Part shown: one piece after another, positions 11,518-22,760 of the stretch | How positions within the stretch are numbered: the first letter of the stretch is position 1 | How the letters are laid out: each line of letters opens with the position of its first letter | From: Amblyomma americanum | Lineage: Eukaryota > Arthropoda > Arachnida > Ixodida > Ixodidae | NCBI RefSeq assembly: GCF_052857255.1 | Contig: NC_135497.1 | Span: 546,072,531 to 546,136,530, forward strand | Length of the DNA: 64,000 nt | Reading direction: 5' to 3' | Program-made: the position numbers and the translations under genes | Notes under the pieces: generated by a model | Told to the model about the DNA's origin: nothing | Databases searched by the model: none | What the model saw: the letters and a program-made list of their open reading frames with translations, nothing else

Positions 11518-11899
11518 AAGAGGAATCGTGAACGATGAGAAGTTGCCATTTAATTTCCGAACCTGTTATCACATTTTCTTTGATGTTATTTGGCAGCTTA
11601 TAGATGAAATATAACTCTGCCATGAAGCTTTCTCGGCACTGCGACGGACGTACCGAGCTTTTGCTCTTGCCTTTTTAAAACATACGAGGTTATCATGTGT
11701 AGGGTACCTGCGAAATTTGCCCCAAGCTCTATTTTCTTGCTTTTTTTTGCTGCCTTGCATTCTTTTGTCCACCACACTGTGTGTTTTTGCCGCAGCACTC
11801 CTGAAGACTGAGGAATAGCTAAGTGTGCGGCAGTAATGGTACAATTCGTGGACATTTCGTTTGTCTCATCGAGACTGTGGTTTTCTAAAACTATATTTT

Positions 11900-12636
11900 C
11901 TAAATTGGCTTGTGCTCTAAAAATTTACCAGTCTGCTAAATGCAGCTTCCGACGTCGCGGTTTCGTTAGGATGATTTCTGTTTGAGATGTCAAACTTATT
12001 AATACAGGAAGGTGATCACTGCCACATGACATTTCAACGGCATCCCATATAAAATCATTAAAAACAGATGGTGAACTAAAAGACAAATCTAAACAGCTCA
12101 TATTGCTCAAGGCTAGAGAGCAGTATGTGGCCTTTTCCGTGTTTAAAAGACATATTATCTGGGAGAATAAAACCTTCAATTGGTTGCCCCCTAGAGTTGC
12201 AGCGCTCGCTTCACCAAAAAGAGAAGTGAGCGTTAAAATCCCCAACTACCAGATATGGCTCTGGAAGTTCATCTATCAGTTCTTGTAGATCATGGACTGT
12301 TAATGTAAAATGTTTAGGAATGTATACGGAAAGGATTGTTAGTGTTTTATAGCTGACGATGCTGACAGCAACTGCCTCAAGTTTTGTATTGAGCTTTATT
12401 TCTTGAGCAGGGATGCCGCTTTGAACGACAATCGCGACGCCTCCCGAGTGTCGATTTGCCTGCTCGCGATAGCATCTAAAATTTTTATAATGTTTCAGGA
12501 TATGCACATGTTGTGGACCAAGATTGGTCTCCTGAAGACATAAAGCTGTGGGCAACATTGACCCTAAAATATGTGTTATGTCACTGTAATTCTGCATAAG
12601 TCCTCTACAATTTCATTGAATTAAAAAACCAATGTT
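11900..12636 (-). pseudogene. I-clade ORF2: AP-endonuclease remnant
   Basis: The start QWNCRGL is readable only with a Trp-to-stop change near 12,620. 12,597-12,211 then has ALCLQETNLGP and LVVGDFNAHFSFW, the QE(T/S) and GDFN motifs of LINE endonucleases. 12,245-11,925 follows in another frame with SCGSDHLPVLISL, the SDH motif. Residues for catalysis are visible, but the frame is broken at least twice. Confidence 0.8.
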
Positions 12637-12640
12637 TATG

Positions 12641-13989
12641 TTTTGGGGTGAGAACGCCAAAGTGTTTACTTATGCTCTGGGCCCGCTATGAGGGGTTGGT
12701 CTTTTTTTCGCCCAAGAAAGCTGTTCCGCCGCTGCAAAGAGGGCGGCGTGGGCACTTACTTGTGCACACTTATTTGTGCTAAACGCAAGAATTTTGCAAG
12801 ATGTTACGCGATTAGACACATGCGTATTTTAGTTCATCGCATGCAAGCAAAGACGCAATGACAAGCTTAGCCTAGTGCTGCTATTTTGTTTTTACAACAA
12901 AAACCATTCTTTTTTTCAACAAACCGACGCTCCTCTTACGGATATAAGTCGCAGAATCGTAACTCTAAATAAAAAATAACTCAAATTTATCCCTCATATC
13001 TTTTGTTATAGGCGAGATGAGACGAAACGAAAGTCGAGTGGCCCATTTACGGCCAGTGAACGTGCTGAAAACGCCAGTAACAACGCCGAATTGAGTCCGA
13101 GGCGGGGAGTCCGGCTTCGAAGGTCGCCGCCATTTGGGAACCATGTTTTAACGTGCCCAGCAGTCGCCCCCACCAAACTCGGGAACTTGCGTACATAACG
13201 CGAGCGTACGTTAAGGCTCGATATAAAATAGCCTTTAGCGCCCGCGCACTTTGAAGCATGCTAGGCCATATACCCATATCCTTATTTTTTTACTGGCAAT
13301 ACACTCTGCGGCGTGGAAACGTCACCAGTGCACTCATTGAATTTTTGCTAGTGCTGCAATGAAGTTCTGAGATAGAGTATACTTACGGTTCTTCGTTTTC
13401 AGATTTTATACTTTTTCAAATTCGGGAGTAAAAATGGGGATTAAAACTTGTCAACTTGATATTAGGTGGAAGATCGGGTTTTTCGTGCAAAATTTTGAAA
13501 TTCGTGTTTTTTGGGTTAATTTAACAAGCTGTAATAATATATTCGATCTTTGTATTAGAGGACAACAATTAGGAATACGTTTTAGGTTAGTAAGAGGAGA
13601 AAAATCAGAGTTCTCAAGAAAATATTCCAGAATTCGGCATACCTTTGGTAGTTAATAATTACTGGCAGTAAAAAGCTTGGATCAGTTTTGAGACATGAAA
13701 CATTCTATTCACACAAGCCGATCATTGACTTTTTAAAGGTCCTTTCAACATACACAGTGGTTTGCATGCGCAGCATTTCGCTTTTCATACGGGACCTTCC
13801 AGTCTTGGCAGGTATCTCAGCTGAGAGAATGTTCTCTTAACATCGCAGCTGCAATTAGCTAGGCACAGAAATGTCAACGCGGCATTAGCTAGCCCGAGTA
13901 GCGCTAGGTGGCGTCGTGCCAATAGTGCATGACTTCAACACCTGTATTAGGAAAGCTTGCTTCAATCAAGTACTGGATAAACTCATCGC
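12641..13989. other. No gene established; CpG-rich patch at about 13,040-13,270
   Basis: Mostly AT-rich. The minus strand of the CpG-rich patch has a TATA-like TTTTATATCG near 13,225 and an ATG at 13,133 in a good context (CCAAATGGCGGCG), but the frame closes after 28 codons with no donor site that stands out. It could be a first exon or part of a repeat; I cannot tell. Confidence 0.3.
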
Positions 13990-14296
13990 GAAGCGCGTCT
14001 ACACGTCAGTCACGGAAATCAAGAAAGGTGGGTAGTCATCAAACGACTGACTCAGCAGCCGCTTCTGCAATGGGTTCAGTAGGGCTCCCAATTTCCATAA
14101 CGTCACCTGCCTTTCGTCTTTGTCTGAGACGTTTCATTTCAGGGTGCAGTAGCATTCTGTGGAGATTTTCGTGAAAGATGGGGTCACGCGACCTGCAGTC
14201 TAGATACTCTGTCTGTCGGCCGTCCATCGCCCGCGTGCCAACTGGGGCAGAGTAGTTCATCGGGCACAGTTGTTGCAGACATGAGGGCAAAATCAA
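13990..14296 (-). other. Possible host exon, unknown
   Basis: A minus-strand open frame reads ...AMDGRQTEYLDCRSRDPIFH then ENLHRMLLHPEMKRLRQRRK and ends at 14,039. The composition looks protein-like, and a possible acceptor (CTGCCCCAG) lies near 14,245 with a possible donor (GGCAG/GTGACG) near 14,110. No ATG opens the frame. I do not recognise the family; a chance frame is equally possible. Confidence 0.25.
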
Positions 14297-15639
14297 GTTT
14301 TATTCCATTTTCAGCAACATGTTCAGAGTGCAAAAATCAGATAAAATCGTGTTTTAACCAAAAACGAAAAACTAAGTACACTTAAAGACGCAAGCCCGCC
14401 GCTCCTATCACCCGTGAAGGAGCCGCGCTGGCTCCAAATGGTGGGGGATTTTTTAATTACAATGTTTTGGTTGTAGATCGGTCGCAGTTTACATCAGGTT
14501 GTCAAACCCAACCATATAGGCAGTTCTGTTGAAATGTTGGTTTAACGGTGTTTAAAAAGATTCAGTTCACAACTGTCCACAGCCGATGCCACTATGCGTA
14601 TCGCAGTACTTCGATTCCGAAGCATTCCCCCAATACCTAGCAGCAGCATTTCCTCAGGCAGCTTACAAGGAGAAATCGTAACAGTGCCACATGCCTTGTG
14701 CGTAGTTCATGTACAAAACGTACACAGTATATCTACTGCGAAAATGACGCTCACCGCAACAGGATCGTGCATACATTATGCGGTGTGCTTGGCTAGGCTC
14801 ATTTCCACGTCGATTAGTCAAATACCATCTGCATCCCTCTTCCCAATAAACGGCACCGCCGCCGTGACTCTACTCTTCAGCCAACATGCGAATGATACCA
14901 TTAATTTTAACCGTTGTGACACATAAAGAAGACATGCTGCAGGCATGCTGCAGACAGCAGGCCCTGTGCTGCTTGGTGAAAAGCCTGCGGCAACCAATGC
15001 ACAATGTTTACCTTCGGTGGTTGAACCAAGGCACGGCATGCTGCATACTGAAGCGGCTGCACTTATCATGCTCTACTATATGATGACATTGCCCAACACG
15101 CAGGCACCCACTGTGTGGTAGCTTAGCTTGCCATGGAATTGTCCTTTTGATCTGCGTAACTGGTTCGATACACTTGTCCTGTATAATGTTAATACATGTT
15201 AAAGAGCCACTATTAATCAAAATTAACCCCAGTTTTTTTTATTACAGCGCACCTCAGAGCTAACAAGCAGCTTCGCCACATCCACAACAACACATAGCAA
15301 CTAGCACCGAAAGCACACAAATATGCACAGCCACCAAGACACTTGTGAAGACACCCTTCCTTACACGGTCAACATCTTCAGTTTGCTCCACCAAACAGAA
15401 GCCCACCATCAGTGCTGACTGTGACGACTTGCCCTGACCATGCCACTAGAGCCATCTTAATAGGATGCAAACCCTACACGAGGGCTTGCACAAGTTTTGC
15501 CTTGTTCATAGCTGAAAGCTGCTTGAGAGGGATGGTGGAGTTGATGTCAGCGTGATCGCCTGTGCACTGCCAGAGCTGCCACTTTCCATTATCTCGGCAA
15601 CAATGCTGAGGAGCTGGCTGACGTAGCCTGCACTGAATA
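14297..15639. other. No gene or named repeat seen
   Basis: Several frames of 60-110 codons occur on both strands, but none shows a conserved motif. There are no tRNA-like boxes or long inverted repeats. Confidence 0.4.
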
Positions 15640-15778
15640 AATACAGATGGAAAACAACATTGTTTATTGTTCCTTTGCTTGTTAATGATGTTCCTTGTAC
15701 GTTTTTCACACTGACCCCCCACCCCCTATGTAATACTCTCAAAAGATGGCCTTTATGGGTATGCTGAATAAATAAATA
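15640..15778 (+). mobile_element. LINE 3' tail (CR1-like)
   Basis: A TTGTTTATTGTTCCTTTG block, then ACCCCCTATGTAATACTCTC and a terminal AATAAATAAATAAA. This matches the tail of the fragment at 8,410-8,478 and gives the plus orientation. No coding part remains. Confidence 0.55.
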
Positions 15779-17344
15779 AAAAGAATGCAGCCGTAAGAAA
15801 CACTGCAAAGAACTACAAATTGACCCTCTCCCTCGGCCATTTATGTTTCTGTGCACAAATTTCAAGCTCTCCAAAATATTCCGCGCATGTGAAAGTGTAT
15901 ACTTCGAAGAGGATTTGTAGCAACTGATTTTAACTTCATTCAATTAAGTATTGACAACAAGAGTCTTTATTTCATTCAAAATGTTAAGGACCTCTATACT
16001 TAAACAAAAAAATCTGAAGGCTAGCAGCACTGAACTGGACGACTGCAGGTGCTGCATTCTTTGAAGCAGCCTCTGCTAAGTTAAGCCAAGTAAGAATGAT
16101 ATGTTTATTCTTTCTCTCTTTCTCTCAGACATGCTTACAGATGTTAATCCAGGAATCAAGATGACCGTACCGATACCATTCTAGAAAGTCAGTGTTACTC
16201 AGCACCCAACTGCTCAGTGTCAGAACATTACACACAAATTTCACCATTCCTTTACTTACGGTGAAAGTAAAGCAAACACAGCAAACGACTAATTCTCTGA
16301 ATGCTCACTGCTGTAACACAAATTTCCGTCTCTCTGTTGTATCCGTTGGTATCCACGCCATATGTTGGCGGCTTTTGACCACTTTAACTTGCGCGGTCAT
16401 GCTATTGCTACAAGTTAAGGCTACAACGCCCCCATCAAAGGCATGACTTGCGGCGAACCTTAGTGACTGAGAGAAGTATTCGCACCTTTGAGGAACGGTG
16501 GCGCCACGAGGCGGTTTTTCAGCCATTGACCGGTGATCAGCGTTGCCAGTGCAAACAATTACCCTTCGCGCATTGGACTTGCCGATGCGAAAAGTTTAAA
16601 GACATCATTTGTGTAGTGCCCCATAGAATAAATCGTGCACTCTGAGGTGAACTGAGTCTGCACAGTTCCTCTAAGTACTAAAACTGAAAGCACTTTGGAG
16701 CCTGGAGCTGTGGATAGGGAATAACGTGATTGATTCGTATGCAGTGGTTGTATATAGTGAGCTTGTCTGGAATTTTTTCCGGTGGCGTTATCTCGGTGAA
16801 TTAATCGCCATAGCGTGACTGTTTACGGCGTTCCTCGTGCGGAGTTTTAAGGCAAGATTAGGTATTTGTTCAATTCAGAATCTGAACCCTGTGTGACCAC
16901 AGTTGAAGGCAGTCACCTTGCCGTCACTGCAAATTACCGTACAGTCTCACGACATGCCATAAAGAATGCAAAAAGAAATCAAGGCGCGAACTGGCTAAGA
17001 AGGTTGAAGATATGTGCTCTAAAAGTGTGGTTTTATTATGAAGGTCTGAAGATGTTTTCACCGTAGCACTCATGAAAGATTTAAATAAAGCGGATCCGTG
17101 TGCACTATAATGTTTTTCAAAATGTTCTGTATGTCTGCGCACTTTATTGTGTTCACGACTTTTGTGAACGCTCTTTCGTATGCGCGCGTTTCCGTGGCAC
17201 CTCCATCCCCGCTTCGTTCTCCATTACCACGATGCCGTCGCGCCATCTACTGGTGGCGCTTAGAAGTGTAAATTACTTTTACGGCACTGCCTGCAAAGCA
17301 TGTCGCTGATACAATGTTGACACAGCGAGGGTCCATCCTTATCT
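15779..17344. other. No gene or named repeat seen
   Basis: Mixed-composition sequence; frames of 60-85 codons on both strands without recognisable motifs. Confidence 0.4.
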
Positions 17345-17369
17345 TCATATCAGCCTGATTTGAAAACAT

Positions 17370-17819
17370 TTACATTAGACGGTTGTATGGGACGCGGTAA
17401 AATGCTTTTGAAAAATCAACACAGACAGCATCAACGTAGAGCGATAAGTGCATTAAATGATGAAGGTCGGTTAATTCGAACAGTTGAGTTTGGCTGGAAA
17501 TACTTTTTCGAAATCCGTGCTGTTTAATCAAGAGGAGATTATTTTCATTTAGGTATGTTATAATATGGGTGTATATTATACGTTCTAGTCCCTTGCATCT
17601 AACTGACGTTAGTAAGATGGGTCTATAATTGCTTGGATGTAAACTCTCCCCGGATTTGAATACCGGTATTATAAACGCAGCCTTCCATTCAACCAGCACG
17701 CATCCTGTGTCGATGGAATGCTGAAATATTAAATAATATAAGGGAACCGAATGGTGACTGGTTAGCTTTAAAATTTTTGTGCTGATGCCATCGGGACGTG
17801 GATGTGCTTTAAGCGGCAT
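17370..17819 (-). pseudogene. CR1-like reverse transcriptase, N-terminal half
   Basis: Ordered RT motifs: HPRPDGISTKILKLTS (PGPDGI box), EWKAAFIIPVFKSG, NYRPILLTSVRCKGLE, QHGFRKSISSQTQLFEL, and VDAVCVDFSKAFYRVPYNRL, which holds the first catalytic aspartate region (FDFSKAFD in intact relatives, here altered to FYRV). The frame is open for 149 codons, but the second catalytic box and thumb are absent. Confidence 0.8.
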
Positions 17820-18602
17820 TCGTTCTGTTACACGAGATACATCGCGTGCTGTAAATAAAAGGGGTGCAAAAAGACAGGCAATAGAAAGTTGTGAAAGCTT
17901 AAGTGAATTATTAAGAGACAGTTCATTGTAAATACCGTATCAAAGTTATTGTTCAACTCCTTACCACAGTTGGCTGTTGGTAACGCACTACCGTCTTTCC
18001 TCAAAAGTGTTGGCATCGAGTGATTATTTTTTAGATTTACAACGTTCCAGAACTTTTTAGGATCCGTTTTTAATACGTTAAGAAGCGCGAAATTCAAGTA
18101 CCGGTTCGTTTTGCGTCAAGAATTGTTTTTTTCGACCAACCCAGATATGTTTTTGCAGTTCTGCCTTTCATATGGAGTGTTATTTCGTGATACTTTCTTG
18201 TACGCTCTTTTCTTTTTATTTAAGCACTTCACGTGTCATGTAAACCACGGGTCGTTAAATCATGATGTCATTGACAATTCCGGCACACAGAAATCTTCAA
18301 TCTTCTTTAACTAATCGCAAAATATGCAATTGTTTTGAGTGGTCGTACGATTGTCTTTGGTTTCTATTGCACTGCGCAGCTCTGGAGTTACCCAAAGCTT
18401 GCCGATTTTACGACTTTTCGTTCATGCCACGTGAGGAAAACAGTTATGATATAATTGTTTATAGGTATCAATAAACATATATAGGCGAAATTTGCATAAT
18501 CGAGTTGGGCTATCTTCCTCCAATCTACTTTGACGATCTGGTCACCAAAATATTTCAATGATGTCTCTGTAATTGCTTGGTGGTTGATGCAGAGTTACTC
18601 CC

Positions 18603-18902
18603 TTATGGTCCGGCCTTCTCAATGCAAGCAAACACCGGAAGATGATCACTTCTACAAGAAGATAAAGCGCCTGATATATCATTCGGTTGTATAGTGTTAG
18701 TGATAATCAAAGCGAGAATAGAATGGCTTTTCCTTGTTACTCTTGTTGGTATATTATTCAAGCCAACAAAACAGTTCGACATAATGGTATTAATAGAATC
18801 CCTAGCATATGGGCTGCGAGTATTTTTGTCAACATTAAAGTCGACACAGGCTATTAAACTTTTAAGCAGAACGTTAAGTTGGTCGAGTTGGTATATAATC
18901 AT
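18603..18902 (-). pseudogene. CR1-like LINE endonuclease, C-terminal part
   Basis: The frame reads LKSLIACVDFNVDKNTRSPY (GDFNVD motif with Gly changed), NCFVGLNNIPTRVT and SCRSDHLPVFACI (SDH motif). The frame runs into Penelope-derived sequence above 18,902. Its N-terminal half continues at 26,218-26,545. Confidence 0.75.
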
Positions 18903-20190
18903 CTTTTGAAAAACAGCGCAAACAACGTCGGACAAGAACAAGGACACGGGACCAGCGCTGACTCTCAACTAAGGCTTTATTAGCAACACCTGGAGCTTAT
19001 AAAGGGAGATACATACACAGAGTACATCACATGATACGCTAAAAGAGATAAAACATGAGGCAGAGAAGCACGCGACGCTCAAAGGCCACCAAGAAAAGCT
19101 ATCTCTTTGTCATGAAGATTGACTGAAGGTTTGCTGACACACTTTGGTTCTTGACTGATATAGAATGCTTCCATGATTTCTCGCGTGGTTTGATCACAGT
19201 GCGTGCACAGCACCTTTGTGCTACGCCACATGGCTGTGCATTTTTCTTCTTCTTTTTCATTATTTCACACTTTTTACAGTGGCTCACCAAATATGAAAGT
19301 TCATTGTTGTTGTCAAGATTGTTTCTGTGCACTTGCAACCTTTTATTTAAGCACCGTCCTGTCTGTCCAATGCAGCGGGCTCCGCAGGAGAGTGGAACCT
19401 CTTACACAACCCCTTTGCGACAAGCGACGTTATTGTCTCTGTGCGCGGTGCCACAACCGTTCGTTTTTTTCCGACGGTTCCGTCTCCCTTTGGATCGCCG
19501 GACATAACTGCTTTAGTTTGATGGAGCTGATATAGCTACATTAATTTAATAACGACTTGCCACATTTTTCAGCCCATGGGTGATGAGATGTTGGTAAGGA
19601 AGAACAGCAACTTTTTCTTCTTTTTTTTTGTTCTGGTTGCCACGAGTCTTCTGGGTGTCCTGCTGTTTGACCCACTTGAGCAAACGAGAGCAGGCCTCTG
19701 TTATCGTGAAACTTGGGTACCCGGCAAGCCTAATCCCGGAAAGCTGTGACTGGAAACTGTCGCTGAGTGCATGTTGACAGGATTTTGTCATAGAATTACG
19801 AAGGCAGGAACTGGCAATGCCGTTTTTAACAATTTTTGATTGACTTGAATGGGAACTAAGGAGCGGATTGGTTGATCTGGGGGTTGTATTTCCAGCAGAC
19901 ATGATCGAGACCGAACCGCAGGCGCAAATCCAAGAACTGCAACTCATCATCGGATGGTGCCTCAAAGGTGAAATCCAGCCCGGCTCCACATTTTCTAAAT
20001 ACCTTCAAGATAACACGCATGCGCGATGCTAAACGATCATGGTCGGTGAACACTACGTAGTCGTCCACATACCTCACGGTCTTAAGGTGCAGTGCCGATA
20101 GTTCTTTCTCGAGGTCCCTATTTAAGTACATCAGAAAATTTTCGCTAAGGACCGGGGCGACGTTTCCTAGAGCTACTCTGGTTTTACCTG
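18903..20190 (-). mobile_element. Penelope-like element A, left member of head-to-head pair 1
   Basis: Minus-strand Penelope element: RT C-terminal half at about 20,190-19,856, linker with AHS-type block, GIY-YIG region about 19,540-19,100 in broken frames, and a 3' end whose terminal 60 bp (18,903-18,965) mirrors that of element B at 26,155-26,217. Both elements begin at nearly the same RT position, just upstream of the APVLS motif, so they were 5'-truncated alike. This copy keeps the uninterrupted target site of the Gypsy element found in B (GAAGA at 19,599-19,603). Confidence 0.85.
19856..20190 (-). pseudogene. Penelope A reverse transcriptase fragment
   Basis: The frame contains VAPVLSENFLMYLNRDLEKE, then VRYVDDYVVFTDHD with the catalytic YVDD, then KCGAGLDFTFEAPSDDELQF, DLRLRFGLDHVCWKYNP. 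This order (APVLS, YVDD, GL.FT.E, FLD, VCW) is diagnostic of Penelope RT. The N-terminal RT motifs are missing, and the sequence leaves frame after VCWKYNPQ. Confidence 0.85.
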
Positions 20191-20202
20191 TGTTCGACTG
20201 TC

Positions 20203-20574
20203 GTGGGTTGGCAGGGCAAACTTTATTCACAGAAGGCAGGAGTGTGTATCGGGTCAAGAGTCGCACCGGTCCTTAGCAAAATTTTTCTGATGTACGTAGA
20301 TAGGGACCTGAAGAGGGAACTAACGGCACGGCACCTTAAGACCGTAAGGTATACGGATGACTACCTGGTGTTCACCGACCGTGATCGTTTAGCATCGCGC
20401 ATGCCTGACATTTTGAAGGTATTTAGAAAATGTGGAGCAGGGCTGGATTTCACCTTTGATGCACCATCCGATGTTGAGTTGCAGTTATTGGATTTGCGCC
20501 TGCGGTTCGGTCTCGATCATGTCTGCTGGAAATACAACCCTAGATCAACCAATCCGCTCCTTAGTTCTCATTGA
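20203..20574 (+). pseudogene. Penelope B reverse transcriptase fragment
   Basis: 123-codon frame with the Penelope motifs GVCIGSRVAPVLS, YTDDYLVF, KCGAGLDFTFDAPSD, LDLRLRFGLDHVCWKYNPRS. It lacks the N-terminal RT motifs, the first catalytic Asp region, and the thumb is out of frame. The catalytic box has Thr at its second position, which still leaves both aspartates. Confidence 0.85.
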
Positions 20575-20811
20575 AGTCATTCAAAAATTGTTAAAAACGG
20601 CATTGTCAGTTCCTGCCTTCGTAATTCTATGACAAAATCCTGTCACCATGCTGTCAACGACAGTTTCCAGTCTCAACTCTCCAGGATTAGGCTTGCCGGG
20701 TATCCAAGTTGCACGATAACAGATGCCTGCTCTTGTTTGCTCAAGTGGGTGAAACAGCAGGGCACCCAGAAGACTCGTGAAAACCAAAAAGAAAAAAAGT
20801 TGCTGTTCTTC
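20210..20811 (+). mobile_element. Penelope-like element B, first segment (right member of pair 1)
   Basis: Plus-strand counterpart of element A, starting at about the same RT position. It is cut at 20,811 by the Gypsy element and resumes at 25,518. The frame 20,203-20,574 encodes GVCIGSRVAPVLSKIFLMYV and VRYTDDYLVFTDRD (YTDD instead of YVDD), then a stop after RSTNPLLSSH; the following linker is in another frame. Confidence 0.88.
20807..20811. repeat. Target site duplication (TCTTC), left of Gypsy element 1
   Basis: TCTTC here and at 25,518-25,522 flank the LTR pair. The unoccupied site in Penelope A has a single copy, confirming that this is the insertion duplication. Confidence 0.9.
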
Positions 20812-20965
20812 TGTTGTAGCGGCGGGTGCAGCCCAAGCACACGAACTGCTAGCAACCAAAACCATCCCGGTTTATTGCCACATAGTCATATATATACACA
20901 TAGCGACACTGGTGCCTCTGGCGGCAGGTGATCCCCAAACCGGAACCGAAACCACATATACAACA
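20812..20965 (-). repeat. 3' LTR of Gypsy element 1
   Basis: 154 bp, TGTTGTA...TACAACA. As the element is on the minus strand, this low-coordinate LTR is the 3' one. It lacks an obvious TATA box in the part visible; the body has a run of TATATATA near 20,888. Confidence 0.9.
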
Positions 20966-21218
20966 TATTCCCTTCCTTATAAAAAAGACAGCTACATGGG
21001 TTAGTGATTTAGTAGTGGTAGTACGTTAGTGCTCTTTTACAGAAATATATTTACAGTAAGAACAATGTGCTTGTCTTATGCACTTAATACAAAGATATAA
21101 AACAAAAAGAGGAAAACAAGATACAACTCTATTTTTGTCCATATTTCACGTCAGCAAACTCAACACTCGTGCAGATTGTGACAGGTTCATGTTCACTGCA
21201 AAACGTGTCTTTCTGTAC

Positions 21219-22430
21219 TTAGTGCCCATAGCGGTCTGGAGGTCGTCTATTCCTTGATGGCTGTATTCTACGCTGAGGTCCCGATGCTTCTGAGAAACCA
21301 CTGGCGGCAGGCGAAGTCTCTTCCGGCTCACAGCCGGTCACTGGTGACATAGGCGGCTGCTTCTCAGCAGCCACAGCTGAAGTTCCAGTTGGCGCTTCTG
21401 AAACGGGTCTCTCCAAGGTAGACGGTGAGCTGCTTTCCCTAGCGGTGTCATTTGTATCACTCCTTTCCCCCCACCCACAGATAGATGCAGAAGCTCGTGG
21501 CATCCTTGACAACTTTGAAGCGTTCCACGTTTTTCCATCACCAAGTTTGAAGGACGATTGCCCCTGCTTTCTTATCACTTTTCGTGGGCGGCTAAAAGCC
21601 AGGTCACCTTTAAAAGCAGTTGTTTGTTTGCGTACTTGTACAAGGTCACCAACATTCACTTTGGTTTCCATTGCGGCCCTGCGAGTGTCTTTGTATAGTT
21701 TACTGGATTGCTGCTTTTGCTTCACCCGCTCGCGTAGGCGGTGGAGCTCTGAAGTAGGGTCGGTTGCAAATATTGCTGACGGATACCTAACGACATCGAG
21801 CCGAGTCCTTGGCAGACGTCCATGCAGGAGAAGTGCTGGAGCAACTGCAGTTGTGGAATGCGGCGTACAACGGTAAATGGCCAAGTATTCTGTTACCGTT
21901 TGGCGTAAGGGACGCTGCTCGAGTGTAGCCACTTGAACAAAGCTTTTAAAAACTCTGTTGAACCATTCTGCCTGTCCGTTTGCTTGCGGGTAGTATACGG
22001 ACGAATGCCGCAAGCGGATGCCGCGATCCTGCAGAAAAGCTTGGAACTCTCGAGATGAAAACTGTGGCCCGGTATCGCAAACAATTTCCTCTGGGTAACC
22101 TTCACGTGCGAACACTGACACCAAGAAGCCTGTTACTGTGCGTGTTTTGGCTTGGTTGCAAAAGCATACTTCGGGCCACTTAGAAAAGTAGTCGACCAGC
22201 GTGATCGCATATCGACAATCGTGTGGTGCTCTCTCAAATGGGCCAACAATGTCCATGCCAAGCTTTAGCCACGGTTCCTTTGGTAAGGGGACCGGGTTCA
22301 ATGGTGCAGCCATAACCTTCGTGCTCTTGTCCGCTGCCTGGCATATACTACACGTTTGAATAGCTAGCTCGACTTGCCGGTCCATGGCTGGCCACTAAAA
22401 TTTTTCTCGCAGACGTGCTTTCGTTCGTAC
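21219..22430 (-). pseudogene. Gypsy 1 integrase with C-terminal tail
   Basis: The frame from 22,760 encodes the HH-type N-terminal region (AAHEAHPGIVRTKARLREKF) and then meets an in-frame TAG near 22,395 where relatives have Trp. After it, 22,385-21,219 is open for 388 codons: the CxxC pair (CSICQ), then the catalytic core with GMDIVGPF, VCDTGPQFSS and NGQAEWFNR, giving the D, D and E of the DDE triad, then a basic linker domain with GDLVQVRKQT and a proline/serine-rich tail. Only the single nonsense codon prevents a full integrase. Confidence 0.9.
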
Positions 22431-22760
22431 AATTCCAGGGTGAGCCTCATGAGCAGCGGTAATTATCCGCGCTGTAAGTGATGCGGGAACCACAAGGCGT
22501 TCGCCACGCAAAATCAAATTGTCCACCACTGACAGTTCATCGCGAAGTTTGAGGAAAGGTTGAAGCTCACCCGGCGCAGATTTTTGCGCAGGACAAGACG
22601 ATTCAATGCAGGCCTTGGTTCGTTGCAGTGTGCTGTCTTCCGACTGGGCCTGTTCAAACTCTTCCCTGGTAATGCAAGAAGATATAAGGGCAACTGATAC
22701 AGTTTCATCTGGTAAAGTCTTCTTCCTGAGGAGGTGACGCAGGGAGGCGAGAGAACGCAT
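22395..22760 (-). pseudogene. Gypsy 1 RNase H-integrase connection and zinc-binding N-terminus
   Basis: Open frame of 121 codons in the integrase frame. It overlaps the end of the RT/RNase H frame (22,705) by a one-base frameshift around 22,710-22,740. It carries the segment LRDELSVVDNLILRGERLVV, typical of the region between RNase H and integrase, and the H...H part of the HHCC zinc finger. Confidence 0.8.

Larger units (their letters stand above)
8585..12640 (-). mobile_element. I-clade LINE, 5'-truncated, copy 1
   Basis: Order on the minus strand is apurinic-type endonuclease, reverse transcriptase, RNase H, C-terminal zinc-knuckle region, then a 3' tail ending GGCGCATGATGACCTCAGCT followed by CAACACAACACAACA. 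Presence of RNase H after the reverse transcriptase places it in the I group. ORF1 and the first codons of ORF2 are missing, so the element is 5'-truncated near 12,640. All domains carry stops and frameshifts. A closely related copy in the opposite orientation is at 34,766-38,749. Confidence 0.85.
17345..18902 (-). mobile_element. CR1-like LINE, 3' segment of an element split by nested insertions
   Basis: Minus-strand LINE whose 5' segment resumes at 26,218. The endonuclease is cut at 18,902 by the Penelope pair. Downstream lie the linker (18,097-17,828, DPKKFWNVVNLKNNHSMPTL) and the first half of the reverse transcriptase. It stops near 17,345 before the YADD box, so the 3' end is missing. 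Loss of a 3' end is unusual for LINEs and points to later deletion. Confidence 0.75.

Noticed and set aside
13047..13277. First exon starting ATGGCGGCG at 13,133
   Set aside because: Good initiation context and CpG richness, but the frame ends after 28 codons and no convincing donor was found; noted only in the region description.
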